This document shows positions 20,114 to 28,267 of a stretch of DNA of 31,410 nucleotides, in pieces. The stretch comes from a virus. Made by a program: the position numbers and the translations under genes. The stretch spans positions 1 through 31,410 of the IMG/VR virus record IMGVR_UViG_3300025322_000113; one strand, 5' to 3'. Positions within the stretch are counted from its first letter, which is position 1; each line of letters begins with the position of its first letter. The notes under the pieces were generated by a model. The model worked only from the letters and a program-made list of their open reading frames with translations, was not told where the DNA came from and did no database searches.

Positions 20114-21372
20114 AGTGTTGCCATTAATAAACCTCCGCCGACATCAAATACTTTCTGGACAAAGGCCACAGTTAAAAATGCTGGTTCGTTACTGGTAGAG
20201 GAAGAGTCCATGCTATCTGTGGAATATACGGCCGATGTACTGGTTACGGCAGTCAAAGGGTGTGTGTGCGCCGGTGTCGTAGCATGACCGCCCAATCCAT
20301 TCTTACCCGTGCCATTATCACTTGCCGCCGAGCCAGTATGGGTGTGTGTGCTACTTGCGGTATGAACGTGGCTGTGTGCGGTATGTGCGTGGGTATTTGA
20401 ACCTCCCGTATTTCCTATCTCCGCTAGGGTATTTGCCATTTTTACATGAAACCCCCGCATATCCGGCGTTCCTCTTGTCCCGTCACAAAGAGCCCACCCA
20501 CTCGGAACTGTAACTAGAGTTCCCAGCCACATACCAATTAAGCCATTGGGCTGACTGACCCCTGCCGTGTTTCTAATCGGAGCTAATTTTTTGTGAGATG
20601 GTTCAACCGTATTTCCGGAGCCAGCTGTTCCGGTAAAAGCGGTAATTCCTGCCGTAGTAGCATCTAGCGTTACAGGATGTGTATGGTTTAGATATGATTT
20701 GTTCCCGTTTGTTTCATCTTGTCTTAGAAAGCCAGAGGTTGAGGTAGAAGTCGTACCAGAATGAGTATGTGAAGAAACCGTGTGGGTGTGATCAACAACG
20801 TGGGAGTGGTTTATCGTCCCGCCAGTTGCTCCGGCATCTCCCAGAGGAGCCGCACCTTTAAGGTATTTATTGCGTAAATCCGGCGTGCCACCACTACCAT
20901 CGCAAAACGTCCAACCAGTAGGTGTACCCGCTATTTTAGACCACAAACACCCGATACTGTTAACGGCTGCACCACCATTAGACCTGATAAAAATGGGGGA
21001 GTAAAATGCGGGGTCGCTGGACGTTACAGCCCAGGAAGCAGAGGTAGATTGAAGCCCACCGCCCGATGGACTTGAAACAGAAAAATCAGGATGGTTATGT
21101 GTGCCGGTTAAATTGAGCGGGTTACTGTTATCCCCCGTAGTAGAGTCGCTTAATTGGGGAATTGAAACCGTATGGGAGTGGGAGTTTTGCGTATGTATAT
21201 GCCCCGTAGAAGTGTGTGAGTGGGTCGCAGAACCACCAGGGACGTTAGGGTTAGTAGAAACGGCTGTCCCCTTTGGAAACACAGAGTCCAGAGAAGTTTC
21301 CCTAGCCCATCCAGCGGGGATTGAGGCGTGGGTTGAAAACCATAAGAAAATTACATTAATGGGTATCGCCAT
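20110..21372 (-). CDS. Tail fibre with three collar-like units and histidine clusters, 420 aa
   Basis: Three copies of a tail-collar (microcystin-dependent-protein-like) unit begin at about residues 8, 141 and 279, each with the pattern W....P.GW..CDG..GTPD.R, complete in copies two and three (WTFCDGSGGTPDLRNKYLKG and WALCDGTRGTPDMRGFH). The first copy is diverged and lacks the CDG motif. Between them are HxH clusters (51-68, 90-94, 189-204, 230-232, 327-345, 369-371), as in T4 short and long tail fibres, where HxH pairs hold metal ions along the trimer axis. A strong Shine-Dalgarno (AGAAGGAG) precedes the ATG. Likely a receptor-binding fibre tip. Confidence 0.8.
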   Translation of the reverse strand: MAIPINVIFLWFSTHASIPAGWARETSLDSVFPKGTAVSTNPNVPGGSATHSHTSTGHIHTQNSHSHTVSIPQLSDSTTGDNSNPLNLTGTHNHPDFSVSSPSGGGLQSTSASWAVTSSDPAFYSPIFIRSNGGAAVNSIGCLWSKIAGTPTGWTFCDGSGGTPDLRNKYLKGAAPLGDAGATGGTINHSHVVDHTHTVSSHTHSGTTSTSTSGFLRQDETNGNKSYLNHTHPVTLDATTAGITAFTGTAGSGNTVEPSHKKLAPIRNTAGVSQPNGLIGMWLGTLVTVPSGWALCDGTRGTPDMRGFHVKMANTLAEIGNTGGSNTHAHTAHSHVHTASSTHTHTGSAASDNGTGKNGLGGHATTPAHTHPLTAVTSTSAVYSTDSMDSSSTSNEPAFLTVAFVQKVFDVGGGLLMATL

Positions 21373-21562
21373 TTTGCTCCTTCTCTATTATCTGGGAGAC
21401 ACGGTAGAAAGGTTTATCAATTAATTGCCTGGCTCTTTCCAAGGCCTTTTCTGCCGTTTCATCTATCAGTTCCAATGAACAGACATCATTCAACGATCCA
21501 CTGTCACTACGTTCTACATAGGCCTGAATTACGAATACTGTGATTTTGTTTTTGTTAGACAT
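21356..21562 (-). CDS. Small protein between fibre genes, 68 aa
   Basis: ATG 21560-21562 (MSNKNKITVFVIQAYVERSD) overlaps the upstream stop by only 8 nt and is preferred over a start at 21622. The product has a strand, an acidic middle and a helix (TAEKALERARQLIDKPFYRV). Its end overlaps the start of the collar-fibre gene by 17 nt and contains that gene's Shine-Dalgarno. It may be a fibre chaperone, as small genes beside fibre genes often are, but nothing proves this. Confidence 0.52.
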   Translation of the reverse strand: MSNKNKITVFVIQAYVERSDSGSLNDVCSLELIDETAEKALERARQLIDKPFYRVSQIIEKEQNGDTH

Positions 21563-22382
21563 TTTGACCCACGACAAAGCCTTCTGTGTTGGTAGTATCC
21601 AGACAGTTGAATACCAACTCATCAGCTTTATTTGCCGTGAGCGTCAATGTGGGCGCAATCCCATCGGGCCAACTAAGGCTTCCCCACCAAGTAACTGTGC
21701 GGCTTCCAACGCCATCTTGTTTCACCCTAACTACAAAGGTCTTGCCACTGGTTAAATTGGAAAGAGTAAAGGTGCGGTTTCCCGCTATCGTCACTCGGAA
21801 CTTACGACCAAGATTAAGGTCTACATTTATGGTTGCGCCGTCTGTTAAATCAACCCATCCCTCGGTGTAAATGTATGTGTAAAACTGTGGTCTGGTATCG
21901 GTAATGTTTGCATCCAGAATTAGCGTAGCCCCAGAGGCAACAGTAACATTGGCAAGCCGTATAAATGGATTGGACGCACCGATAGCGGTTGAAATATCAC
22001 CGTTAGTAGGAGCAACTGGGGATGCGGCAGGAGTGCCGACTACATCAAACAATTTCACCACGTTAGAAGAATCTGCGTTGGCGGTTTCGGAAAGGTCTAC
22101 ATACAAAACCACTGCGTCAATTCTTGGGTTTCCGGATGAGTTGGCGGCAATCGCTAAAGTCTCATCGGCTGTCGCACGGATAGGATAGGTGCTTGCTCCT
22201 CGGATATAGGCCTTCCCCATTCCCACTAAAACCGTCAGATCGGGGACGGCCTGTTCTACTACTTCAAAATCTGCTCCCATAGCATTGTAGACACCCGATT
22301 GATTCACCAAATCGGTTAGTGTCTGCAAGACCGAAGCCTCTGGGTGGGCCGTACCTCCGCTTCTTAGTGTATATATCGCCAT
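21555..22382 (-). CDS. Tail appendage/fibre protein, 275 aa
   Basis: The N-terminal part (MAIYTLRSGGTAHPEASVLQ to about residue 75) is like baseplate or upper-fibre proteins with a VVEQAVPDLTVLVGMGKAYI stretch. The C-terminal ~100 residues carry the repeat-beta pattern RKFRVTIAGNRTFTLSNLTS, then GKTFVVRVKQDGVGSRTVTW, then WPDGIAPTLTLTANKADEL. That domain ends many phage tail fibres. It is headed by one of the three perfect late promoters. A virion role in host attachment is likely. Confidence 0.72.
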   Translation of the reverse strand: MAIYTLRSGGTAHPEASVLQTLTDLVNQSGVYNAMGADFEVVEQAVPDLTVLVGMGKAYIRGASTYPIRATADETLAIAANSSGNPRIDAVVLYVDLSETANADSSNVVKLFDVVGTPAASPVAPTNGDISTAIGASNPFIRLANVTVASGATLILDANITDTRPQFYTYIYTEGWVDLTDGATINVDLNLGRKFRVTIAGNRTFTLSNLTSGKTFVVRVKQDGVGSRTVTWWGSLSWPDGIAPTLTLTANKADELVFNCLDTTNTEGFVVGQNV

Positions 22383-22388
22383 GTTTTT

Positions 22389-22418
22389 ATTTTAACGGAC
22401 GGGCGGCATATTTTTATA
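22389..22418 (-). promoter_or_regulatory. Phage late promoter upstream of tail appendage gene
   Basis: TATAAAA (22418-22412), 17 nt, TAAAAT (22394-22389), AAAAAC, ATG on the minus strand. Apart from the spacer it is identical to the portal promoter at 5236-5265. The 39-bp gap between genes is fully used by it. Confidence 0.65.
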
Positions 22419-22421
22419 TGC

Positions 22422-22643
22422 TCATGCCTCATCTACTTTAATTTTACCTCTAACTAAATTGACATGGGTATTAATTTCCGACAGTTTATCTTTTAGTAAG
22501 TCTTTCTCCTTGTTCTTTTGTACCCCACGCAATAATCCCGTCATCTGTATTTTCAGCCAATCTTTGACCGTGTAACCCAAGCCATTTATGACCGTCTGTA
22601 CTTCTTCTGGAATCTCAATCTTGAACTTTGTCTTAACAGCCAT
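22422..22643 (-). CDS. Small helical protein, 73 aa
   Basis: It starts MAVKTKFKIEIPEEVQTVIN with a short strand, then GYTVKDWLKIQMTGLLRGVQ and a lysine-rich helix. The form resembles small tail-associated or antitoxin-like helical proteins, without a clear family. Its ATG is preceded by TAAAAT-AAAAAC, the -10 part of the late pattern. It separates two groups of tail appendage genes. Confidence 0.52.
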   Translation of the reverse strand: MAVKTKFKIEIPEEVQTVINGLGYTVKDWLKIQMTGLLRGVQKNKEKDLLKDKLSEINTHVNLVRGKIKVDEA

Positions 22644-22649
22644 GTTTTT

Positions 22650-22655
22650 ATTTTA
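22650..22655 (-). promoter_or_regulatory. Late -10 element without clear -35
   Basis: TAAAAT (22655-22650) then AAAAAC and ATG repeats the late promoter's downstream half exactly. At the -35 position the sequence is AATAGTT, a poor match to TATAAAA. Confidence 0.4.
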
Positions 22656-22674
22656 CTGCTTTTTACAATTAAAA

Positions 22675-23127
22675 CTATTCAGGGAAGGCCACGGCCATAA
22701 TTGATCCGTGCTGGTTTCTGGCAGTAACAGTCCCACTTCCCGCTTGCCGATAAAAAGATAGTTTCACGATAACATTTCCGGTTCTATTGGTTCTTATATT
22801 AAATACCGGACAGGCCGTCCATGACCCCGTAGGGTTAGCCCTGGCACTTCCCACACCTGGCATCTGTAATCCGTCAATAAAAATAACCGAATTGATATTG
22901 TCATTTAAGGTGTCACCGTCTACCGAGATGGTGCCAAAGGCCATGATGGTATACATCCCGCTACCCAGAGTCAAAGTTAAACTCGCAACATCAACCGGCG
23001 TAGTGGAACTGCTTGTCCAATCTCCCCCAGTTGCTAACTGATAGCCAATGATCGGAACCTTTGCCATCTTAGCTTGGGTTACCGCCTGATCTTGTAATGA
23101 TTGTGTTTTCAGTTTTGTTTCAGCCAT
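22675..23127 (-). CDS. Tail appendage protein, 150 aa
   Basis: It starts MAETKLKTQSLQDQAVTQAK, an N-terminal coiled 'neck' like that of the 138-aa gene upstream (QIKNLAVTMPKMSSG). This is a common attachment segment in phage appendages. Residues 35-150 are a beta jelly-roll-like domain ending GTVTARNQHGSIMAVAFPE, similar in style to C1q/TNF-type tips. AAAGGA precedes the ATG. It probably forms a trimeric receptor-binding tip. Confidence 0.65.
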   Translation of the reverse strand: MAETKLKTQSLQDQAVTQAKMAKVPIIGYQLATGGDWTSSSTTPVDVASLTLTLGSGMYTIMAFGTISVDGDTLNDNINSVIFIDGLQMPGVGSARANPTGSWTACPVFNIRTNRTGNVIVKLSFYRQAGSGTVTARNQHGSIMAVAFPE

Positions 23128-23144
23128 TTCAGTTTCCTTTCAGT

Positions 23145-23561
23145 TTAGGCAATTTCATAAAAAATAGATAACACGACATATCGTAGCGTACCTAAACTCC
23201 AACTTGCCCCATTGTATTTATAAATAGTGAGGCTTGTATCACCATTCGTCTGTGCTACCCCTATCATCTGACCAGCATCATCAAGGTTTACCGGCCCAGT
23301 TGAATACCCCACAGCAGTAACAGGCAGTGTCGCAGTTAACCGTGGTTGTGCAGTCCCCCCCGTTGTCCCGTGGTAGATAGCTTTGCAGTAGCATATTTTT
23401 CCGACAACAACGTACTTAGCTTCTACAATCGTTACTGCGGTATACGTCATAGTCAAATATCCTGTCGGGGCTATGTTTGTCCATGTCTGCCAACCCGAAC
23501 TCATCTTCGGCATAGTAACGGCCAAGTTTTTGATCTGGTTTGTATTTACCTGTGTTGGCAT
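23145..23561 (-). CDS. Tail appendage protein, 138 aa
   Basis: It begins MPTQVNTNQIKNLAVTMPKM, the short alpha-helical neck also seen in its neighbour, followed by a beta-rich head (WTNIAPTGYLTMTYTAVTIV to LGTLRYVVLSIFYEIA). The start follows the upstream stop after one base (TAATATG), the same junction used between other tail genes here. Likely a small virion fibre or receptor-binding protein. Confidence 0.62.
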   Translation of the reverse strand: MPTQVNTNQIKNLAVTMPKMSSGWQTWTNIAPTGYLTMTYTAVTIVEAKYVVVGKICYCKAIYHGTTGGTAQPRLTATLPVTAVGYSTGPVNLDDAGQMIGVAQTNGDTSLTIYKYNGASWSLGTLRYVVLSIFYEIA

Positions 23562-23562
23562 A

Positions 23563-24285
23563 TTACAAGTATGAACTCACGCATTTGATAACTATTGCGG
23601 TGTCGCTTATCTGATCAACATTAGCAGTGCTGGTCTTTGCTATTACATAAAAAGTCGTTTTTGCAGTTAACACAACTGGAACCTCCCTGAAAATAGTTGT
23701 CTTAGCATAAGCCGTACCACCCTGAATGAAAAAGTTGATTGTCGCCTCGGAATCACTTTCAGAACTAGACGAGGTAGAAAGGCTAAGGAAATTATCGCCT
23801 GTAGAACTGCCCGCATCATATCCTTGGAATACAGCCTGCATATAAACTCGCCAGATCCCGATTGGTATATCTATACTCGCAGATCCAAGGTTATACCAAG
23901 TACCAGCTACGGGGTTGGCCTGTAATCCCCCACCAAGATAGGCTGGAAATGTCCAGTTTGTCGGGCTTAACGGAAACCCCTGCGGAGCCTTGACCATGGA
24001 ATAAAATGGGACAGTAATTGCCGCACCCGTTAATGAATAATAAGGCCCACCATAAACCGTCACTACCGTATTCGGCGAAGAATAAACCACGTTTGTAATT
24101 AGAAAATACTTTACGGAAGTTTGGGTTAATTTTAGCCTCATTCCGGCACTATATTTGCCAGTCTTATCTCCGGAAATTAGGAATGTAAAAGTTGGAGTAT
24201 CTGCACTGTTGTAAGTCCAGGTTTCGTTAGCGGCAATCCAACCGTTTTCGGCTTTCAGTTGTTCATTTCGGAATAGTGATGGCAT
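23563..24285 (-). CDS. Tail structural/appendage protein, 240 aa
   Basis: The N-terminus (MPSLFRNEQLKAENGWIAAN, ETWTYNSADTPTFTFLISGD, then KTGKYSAGMRLKLTQTSVKY) matches a domain I have met in many phage tail proteins ('NE.LKAENGWI..gEtWTYaSaDsPTFTFtisGDKT..Y..GMrikLTQt'). The C-terminal part from about residue 130 is a beta domain (GTWYNLGSASIDIPIGIWRV to TAIVIKCVSSYL). It follows the large fibre gene directly (TAATATG junction) and probably joins the tail tip. Confidence 0.72.
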   Translation of the reverse strand: MPSLFRNEQLKAENGWIAANETWTYNSADTPTFTFLISGDKTGKYSAGMRLKLTQTSVKYFLITNVVYSSPNTVVTVYGGPYYSLTGAAITVPFYSMVKAPQGFPLSPTNWTFPAYLGGGLQANPVAGTWYNLGSASIDIPIGIWRVYMQAVFQGYDAGSSTGDNFLSLSTSSSSESDSEATINFFIQGGTAYAKTTIFREVPVVLTAKTTFYVIAKTSTANVDQISDTAIVIKCVSSYL

Positions 24286-24286
24286 A

Positions 24287-26392
24287 TTAAGTGTAGTGTC
24301 CTAGTCTATAACATTGAAAATGTGCCGTGCAGTTAATTGCCGCTCCGGAATCTTGGTATCCTTTAATTTCCACATAATCTCCGGCGGGTATGAACCATAT
24401 AAGGGAAATGCTCCACGTTATATTGTTTCCTCCAACTGGATTGACTGTATATCCCCGACTCTGGTTTCCCCCGTTAAAGTAAAAATCAACTCGTCTTTGT
24501 GTTCCCCCTGCCGCTCCTGCCCATAACCCCTGTGCCATGAACATATATACCCCCGAAGTAACAATGGTTATACGGCTGTTATTCGTTACGTTGCTATGCA
24601 TAGAATTCGTGTCCCATACTTCCGAATCAAATGCCAAGGTGGTAAAAACACCATTTGCCATAGAAACTGGCCCAGAGTGTTCTAGTTCGCAACCAATAAC
24701 TATACCCATTTTTATCCCCGTGACGGCGGCAGTCTCAATACTCCCAGTCGCAACAGTATTAGCGGGTACATTAGCACTCCCATCTAATACTGCTATCTGA
24801 TTAGCTGTCGGTGTGGCGTTGGCATGGTAACCGTCTACCGTATCGGCATTACCCGTAGCCGATACTGTATTCTGGTAAGTTACCAAAATAACCGATCCGG
24901 TAACAGGTGCGACAACAAAAGTAATTGTTCCGGCGGTAGGTGAGGTTTCCGTATAGTCATTCCCCCCGGGTTTCATTAGTTGCCCGTCACGGTATACCTG
25001 TGTACTTCCGGCGACATATTGCAGTGATAAGGTAAACAGAGTATTAGACCCATTCACCAAACCGGCGGGGGTTTCGTTTACAATTAAAGAATTAGTACCA
25101 AACGCTATCTCGTAATCAACTAAGAGTATGTCTCCGGACGGCGGAGCAATTATCATTGTGAACCCCCCCACTCCTTCGGTGAAGTCAACGCCCACAGGCT
25201 TTAATCTTTGCCCGTTTAAGTGAACCCGAAGCGTCCCAGTTAAAAACGTGCTAGCGGTTGTGAAAACAGTATTGATCCCATTTACTGCCCCACCAGGGAC
25301 TTCGTTCAATACCGAACTGCTACCACCTGTGCCGGTTCCCAGAGAAGTATTGTATCCAACAATCAAGATGTCCCCTGTTAGTGGAGCTACAACCATGGTA
25401 AAAGCAGATGAGCCTTCCGTGTAGTCTTCTCCCCCACCCTTCAACCGCACCCCGTTGTGGTACACCTGTAACGATCCGGTGATAAATGCACCCGCTGTAG
25501 TAAAAGCTGTATTACTTCCGTTGACCGCACCACCTGGTACTTCGTTCTCTACCATTCCCCCCATTCCCCCACCACCGCCTACAACTGTCGCCCAAGTCCC
25601 ATCGTCTTTGAGGAACTTCCCTAGATTCGTCCCCTTCGGCACAAAACCGTGCTTAGCGGTAGTAAAGTCGTTAGTAGTAACATCTACCAAGGTTATGTCA
25701 TTCTCCACTACAGCCCCCCATGCGGGGTTACCGGCAGCGTTACCATGCAATACCGTTGTAGTTGTCCCCTGGTTCAGAAAATGAGCGGAGGCCAATAATA
25801 GAGTGATGTTTGCCGATAGGGCGGCTCCATTGATCGTCCGGCTGGTCGGCACATATCCCGACAAATCTTGGTCGCCCGTGTTTGTTCCGGAAGTGTTATT
25901 TATGACCACAAGGTTTGCATCGGTAACGTATCTGCGATTTGTAGAATCATTTATGTCGGCGGTAGTAGCATCGGCCCCAGCTGTAACCAAACCCTTTGTG
26001 TCATAAGTTATCTTTGTCTTAGTAGCTCCTGTTATCGGGGCGTTTTTCAAAACAAGATCGGAGACTTTACTGCCGCTATCCTTAATAATCTTTCCGGTTA
26101 TCCCGTTGAATACGGCGATATTGTCAGCGGTAGCCCCTGCCGGCCCAACAACGTCCCCTACCCCCGCACCCGCACCAATGTCTGTCCACACTCCGTTTTC
26201 ACACTTTCGGAGTCTGTCGGTGGTCGTGTTGTAATAAACCCGTCCATCTTCAACTGGGGGATCGGATGCTTTTAGGTCAAACACCAGCTTGCCATCCGGC
26301 GGAATCAATAACTCACGGATCGCTACTAATCGCTCCAACGCTTCAATCCGCTTGGTTTGTTCTTGAAAAATTATAGGTAGGTCGTCTGCCAT
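24287..26392 (-). CDS. Large tail fibre with three tandem repeats and C1q-like tip, 701 aa
   Basis: Residues 1-30 form a short coiled coil (EQTKRIEALERLVAIRELL). A long Gly/Thr/Asn-rich shaft region includes the NTGDQDLSGY motif. Three repeats of about 70-80 residues start at 283, 363 and 439 with NE(V/T)P(G/A)G(A/L)VNGxNTxFT and contain a GDILxVxY-like end. NADTVDGYHANATPTANQIA (515-534) is a usual fibre linker. The C-terminal 135 residues (565-700) resemble a C1q/TNF jelly roll (FTTLAFDSEVWDTNSMH to CYRLGHYT). It sits after the hub gene, as expected for a side or central fibre that binds the host. Confidence 0.8.
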   Translation of the reverse strand: MADDLPIIFQEQTKRIEALERLVAIRELLIPPDGKLVFDLKASDPPVEDGRVYYNTTTDRLRKCENGVWTDIGAGAGVGDVVGPAGATADNIAVFNGITGKIIKDSGSKVSDLVLKNAPITGATKTKITYDTKGLVTAGADATTADINDSTNRRYVTDANLVVINNTSGTNTGDQDLSGYVPTSRTINGAALSANITLLLASAHFLNQGTTTTVLHGNAAGNPAWGAVVENDITLVDVTTNDFTTAKHGFVPKGTNLGKFLKDDGTWATVVGGGGGMGGMVENEVPGGAVNGSNTAFTTAGAFITGSLQVYHNGVRLKGGGEDYTEGSSAFTMVVAPLTGDILIVGYNTSLGTGTGGSSSVLNEVPGGAVNGINTVFTTASTFLTGTLRVHLNGQRLKPVGVDFTEGVGGFTMIIAPPSGDILLVDYEIAFGTNSLIVNETPAGLVNGSNTLFTLSLQYVAGSTQVYRDGQLMKPGGNDYTETSPTAGTITFVVAPVTGSVILVTYQNTVSATGNADTVDGYHANATPTANQIAVLDGSANVPANTVATGSIETAAVTGIKMGIVIGCELEHSGPVSMANGVFTTLAFDSEVWDTNSMHSNVTNNSRITIVTSGVYMFMAQGLWAGAAGGTQRRVDFYFNGGNQSRGYTVNPVGGNNITWSISLIWFIPAGDYVEIKGYQDSGAAINCTAHFQCYRLGHYT

Positions 26393-26393
26393 G

Positions 26394-27434
26394 TTATTTC
26401 ATGTCTAAAGTAATGGAGGCTTGGCTGTTAGTGTCTATTTTAATGTTCCGGCGATAGATTCTCTTAAACACGTTGTTAATCTCCATCGGCGCAATGTTTA
26501 CTTTCAAGCTGTCCCCGACTTCATAGTTCAGAATGTCCGGCTCGCCGTCAAGGTGGGTAAGCTGGATAGAGAGGATCGGAGCCTGATAGTCGGCAAGCAA
26601 CTTATCTCCCTTATCGTTCAATGTTTCGGTGGTAATTATTTCCCGTGCCGACAAAACTTCCTCTAACAACTTGAATGTGGTTTTGAATGCGGGGATACTC
26701 TGCCTGGTCACGAACAATACGTCATCGTTAAACCCCTCGCCTAAAACATAAACCTTGTTTGTAAGACTCATAATCAATGGCTTACGCACTCCCCACGCCA
26801 ATGTGTTTTGTTCGTCCAATACAAGGTTCGGCCTCTGGCTACCCTTTGTCGGGTAGAAAACATTAAACCGATCAAGGTTGTCTATCTCAAAGTCAAAGCC
26901 GTTATACAAGTTGTTATTGCTCATTTTAGTTATTTCCTCTTTGATGTTTGCAAATCGGAATGTTCTGTCTCTATCAACGGAGGTAGTAATTAATCCCTGG
27001 GTAATACCGAAGTCGGAATAGGGTAAGTCTGATTGTTGGCTCTCGTCAATTAAAGTCCAGGCTATGTCTCCGGCATCGGTAGAAACAAATACTCGCTTAT
27101 TAATGGTCCTCCGCTTTGCCAAGAGGTTAAAAAATCCTACCGCAAATGCCTCTATTACTTGTCTACCGCTATTGTTCTGTTGAATTGCGAAGTCGGTAAT
27201 CACTCCTGAAAATATAGGGGTGTCGTTTTTCTCTACCGTAACCTGCCGAATCCCCGCAGTTAACAAAAATAAGGGGGTTGTACTGTATTTATCGCAAGCC
27301 TCCTTAACCGCATAATAGTCTAGGCTTAGTCTGCAATCCTTCCCGACATTCAATTCTTCGGTAAGTCCAATGCTCAAATACGGAATCTCTATAACATTTC
27401 CGGTACTACTGTCGGTTATATATAAATTTATCAT
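26394..27434 (-). CDS. Tail hub / Tal-like protein (Gp37-like), 346 aa
   Basis: ATG 27432-27434 (MINLYITDSSTGNVIEIPYL) overlaps the Dit stop as ATGA and is preferred over an upstream start at 27470 inside that gene. The order of segments (GVITDFAIQQNNSGRQVIEA, FFNLLAKRRTINKRVF, WTLIDESQQ, then LGEGFNDDVL) fits the siphovirus ReqiPepy6 Gp37-like hub family that caps the tail tube and carries fibres. It is short, without the C-terminal peptidase or coiled-coil extension of longer Tal proteins. Confidence 0.78.
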   Translation of the reverse strand: MINLYITDSSTGNVIEIPYLSIGLTEELNVGKDCRLSLDYYAVKEACDKYSTTPLFLLTAGIRQVTVEKNDTPIFSGVITDFAIQQNNSGRQVIEAFAVGFFNLLAKRRTINKRVFVSTDAGDIAWTLIDESQQSDLPYSDFGITQGLITTSVDRDRTFRFANIKEEITKMSNNNLYNGFDFEIDNLDRFNVFYPTKGSQRPNLVLDEQNTLAWGVRKPLIMSLTNKVYVLGEGFNDDVLFVTRQSIPAFKTTFKLLEEVLSAREIITTETLNDKGDKLLADYQAPILSIQLTHLDGEPDILNYEVGDSLKVNIAPMEINNVFKRIYRRNIKIDTNSQASITLDMK

Positions 27435-28267
27435 AGGCCAAGGTAGGTATCCCGGTAGGAGATTGTGCATTTCCCATACGGGTTACTGCTACCGGCCCCT
27501 AGATGGATGGTATTGTTCCCCAATGCCAGCGTCCAAAAATCCCCCGTGGCATATTGTCTTGCCACATTGTTTGTCGGGAGGAACCTGACAGTGCGAAGGT
27601 AGGTATCAACCTCAATTACATCGCTTGCTGAAGCAAGGTTATAAGTAATGTTTAATGTTTTGCCGGTGGTTACGTTCTGCAAGGACGGATTCAATAGTGG
27701 CCCCTGAAATCGGAATATCGGAAATGCCCTGTAGTTTCCCCCTACGGCCAGTACGACTTCGTTAGTCCCCCCGACAGACATATCTAGCGGAATGGGCATG
27801 GGTACGGGTGTCCCTCCACCGGAAAAAATGAAGACATCCATCTGTGCTAGCGTCTGGCTCTCTAGGAACGGCCTCTCGGTTTCAAACTCAACCAGCATTG
27901 TTGCCGTAAAGGGTTCATTGATAGAAACATCGCCGGACAGATCAACCCCCTTAACCGTAGCTTGCAAATCCACTCCATTTGCCTTATCAATTTCAAGCAA
28001 GGCCGATCCACTAGAAACTACTCGGCCAATAACTTCTGCAAAGTCTTCCCGTTGATCGGCAATATCGGTAGAGTCATCACCCACGACAACCCATTCGGTT
28101 CCGAATTTGTTAGCCACGAATTTTACATCGGAAGATTTGCGACCAAAATAAGCACCCTTCTTACTGCTACTCCAATCTACTTCTGGGAAATTGAGGTTGC
28201 GGATACCAGTACAAAATCGCTTTGTATTAGTAAGGGCTTCGCCAGCTAATCTAATTTGTGTGATCAT
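27431..28267 (-). CDS. Distal tail protein (Dit-like), 278 aa
   Basis: The gene sits between tape measure and hub, with ATGA junctions on both sides. It has an N-terminal beta domain with WSSSKKGAYFGRKSSDVKFV, a middle helix (DIADQREDFAEVIG) and a C-terminal galectin-like beta part (FRFQGPLLNPSLQNVTTGKT, RTVRFLPTNNVARQYATGD). This is the usual plan of Dit proteins, which form the hexameric ring joining tail tube to tip. Residues near the end (YGKCTISYRDTYLGL) resemble the last strands of that fold. Confidence 0.78.
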   Translation of the reverse strand: MITQIRLAGEALTNTKRFCTGIRNLNFPEVDWSSSKKGAYFGRKSSDVKFVANKFGTEWVVVGDDSTDIADQREDFAEVIGRVVSSGSALLEIDKANGVDLQATVKGVDLSGDVSINEPFTATMLVEFETERPFLESQTLAQMDVFIFSGGGTPVPMPIPLDMSVGGTNEVVLAVGGNYRAFPIFRFQGPLLNPSLQNVTTGKTLNITYNLASASDVIEVDTYLRTVRFLPTNNVARQYATGDFWTLALGNNTIHLGAGSSNPYGKCTISYRDTYLGL

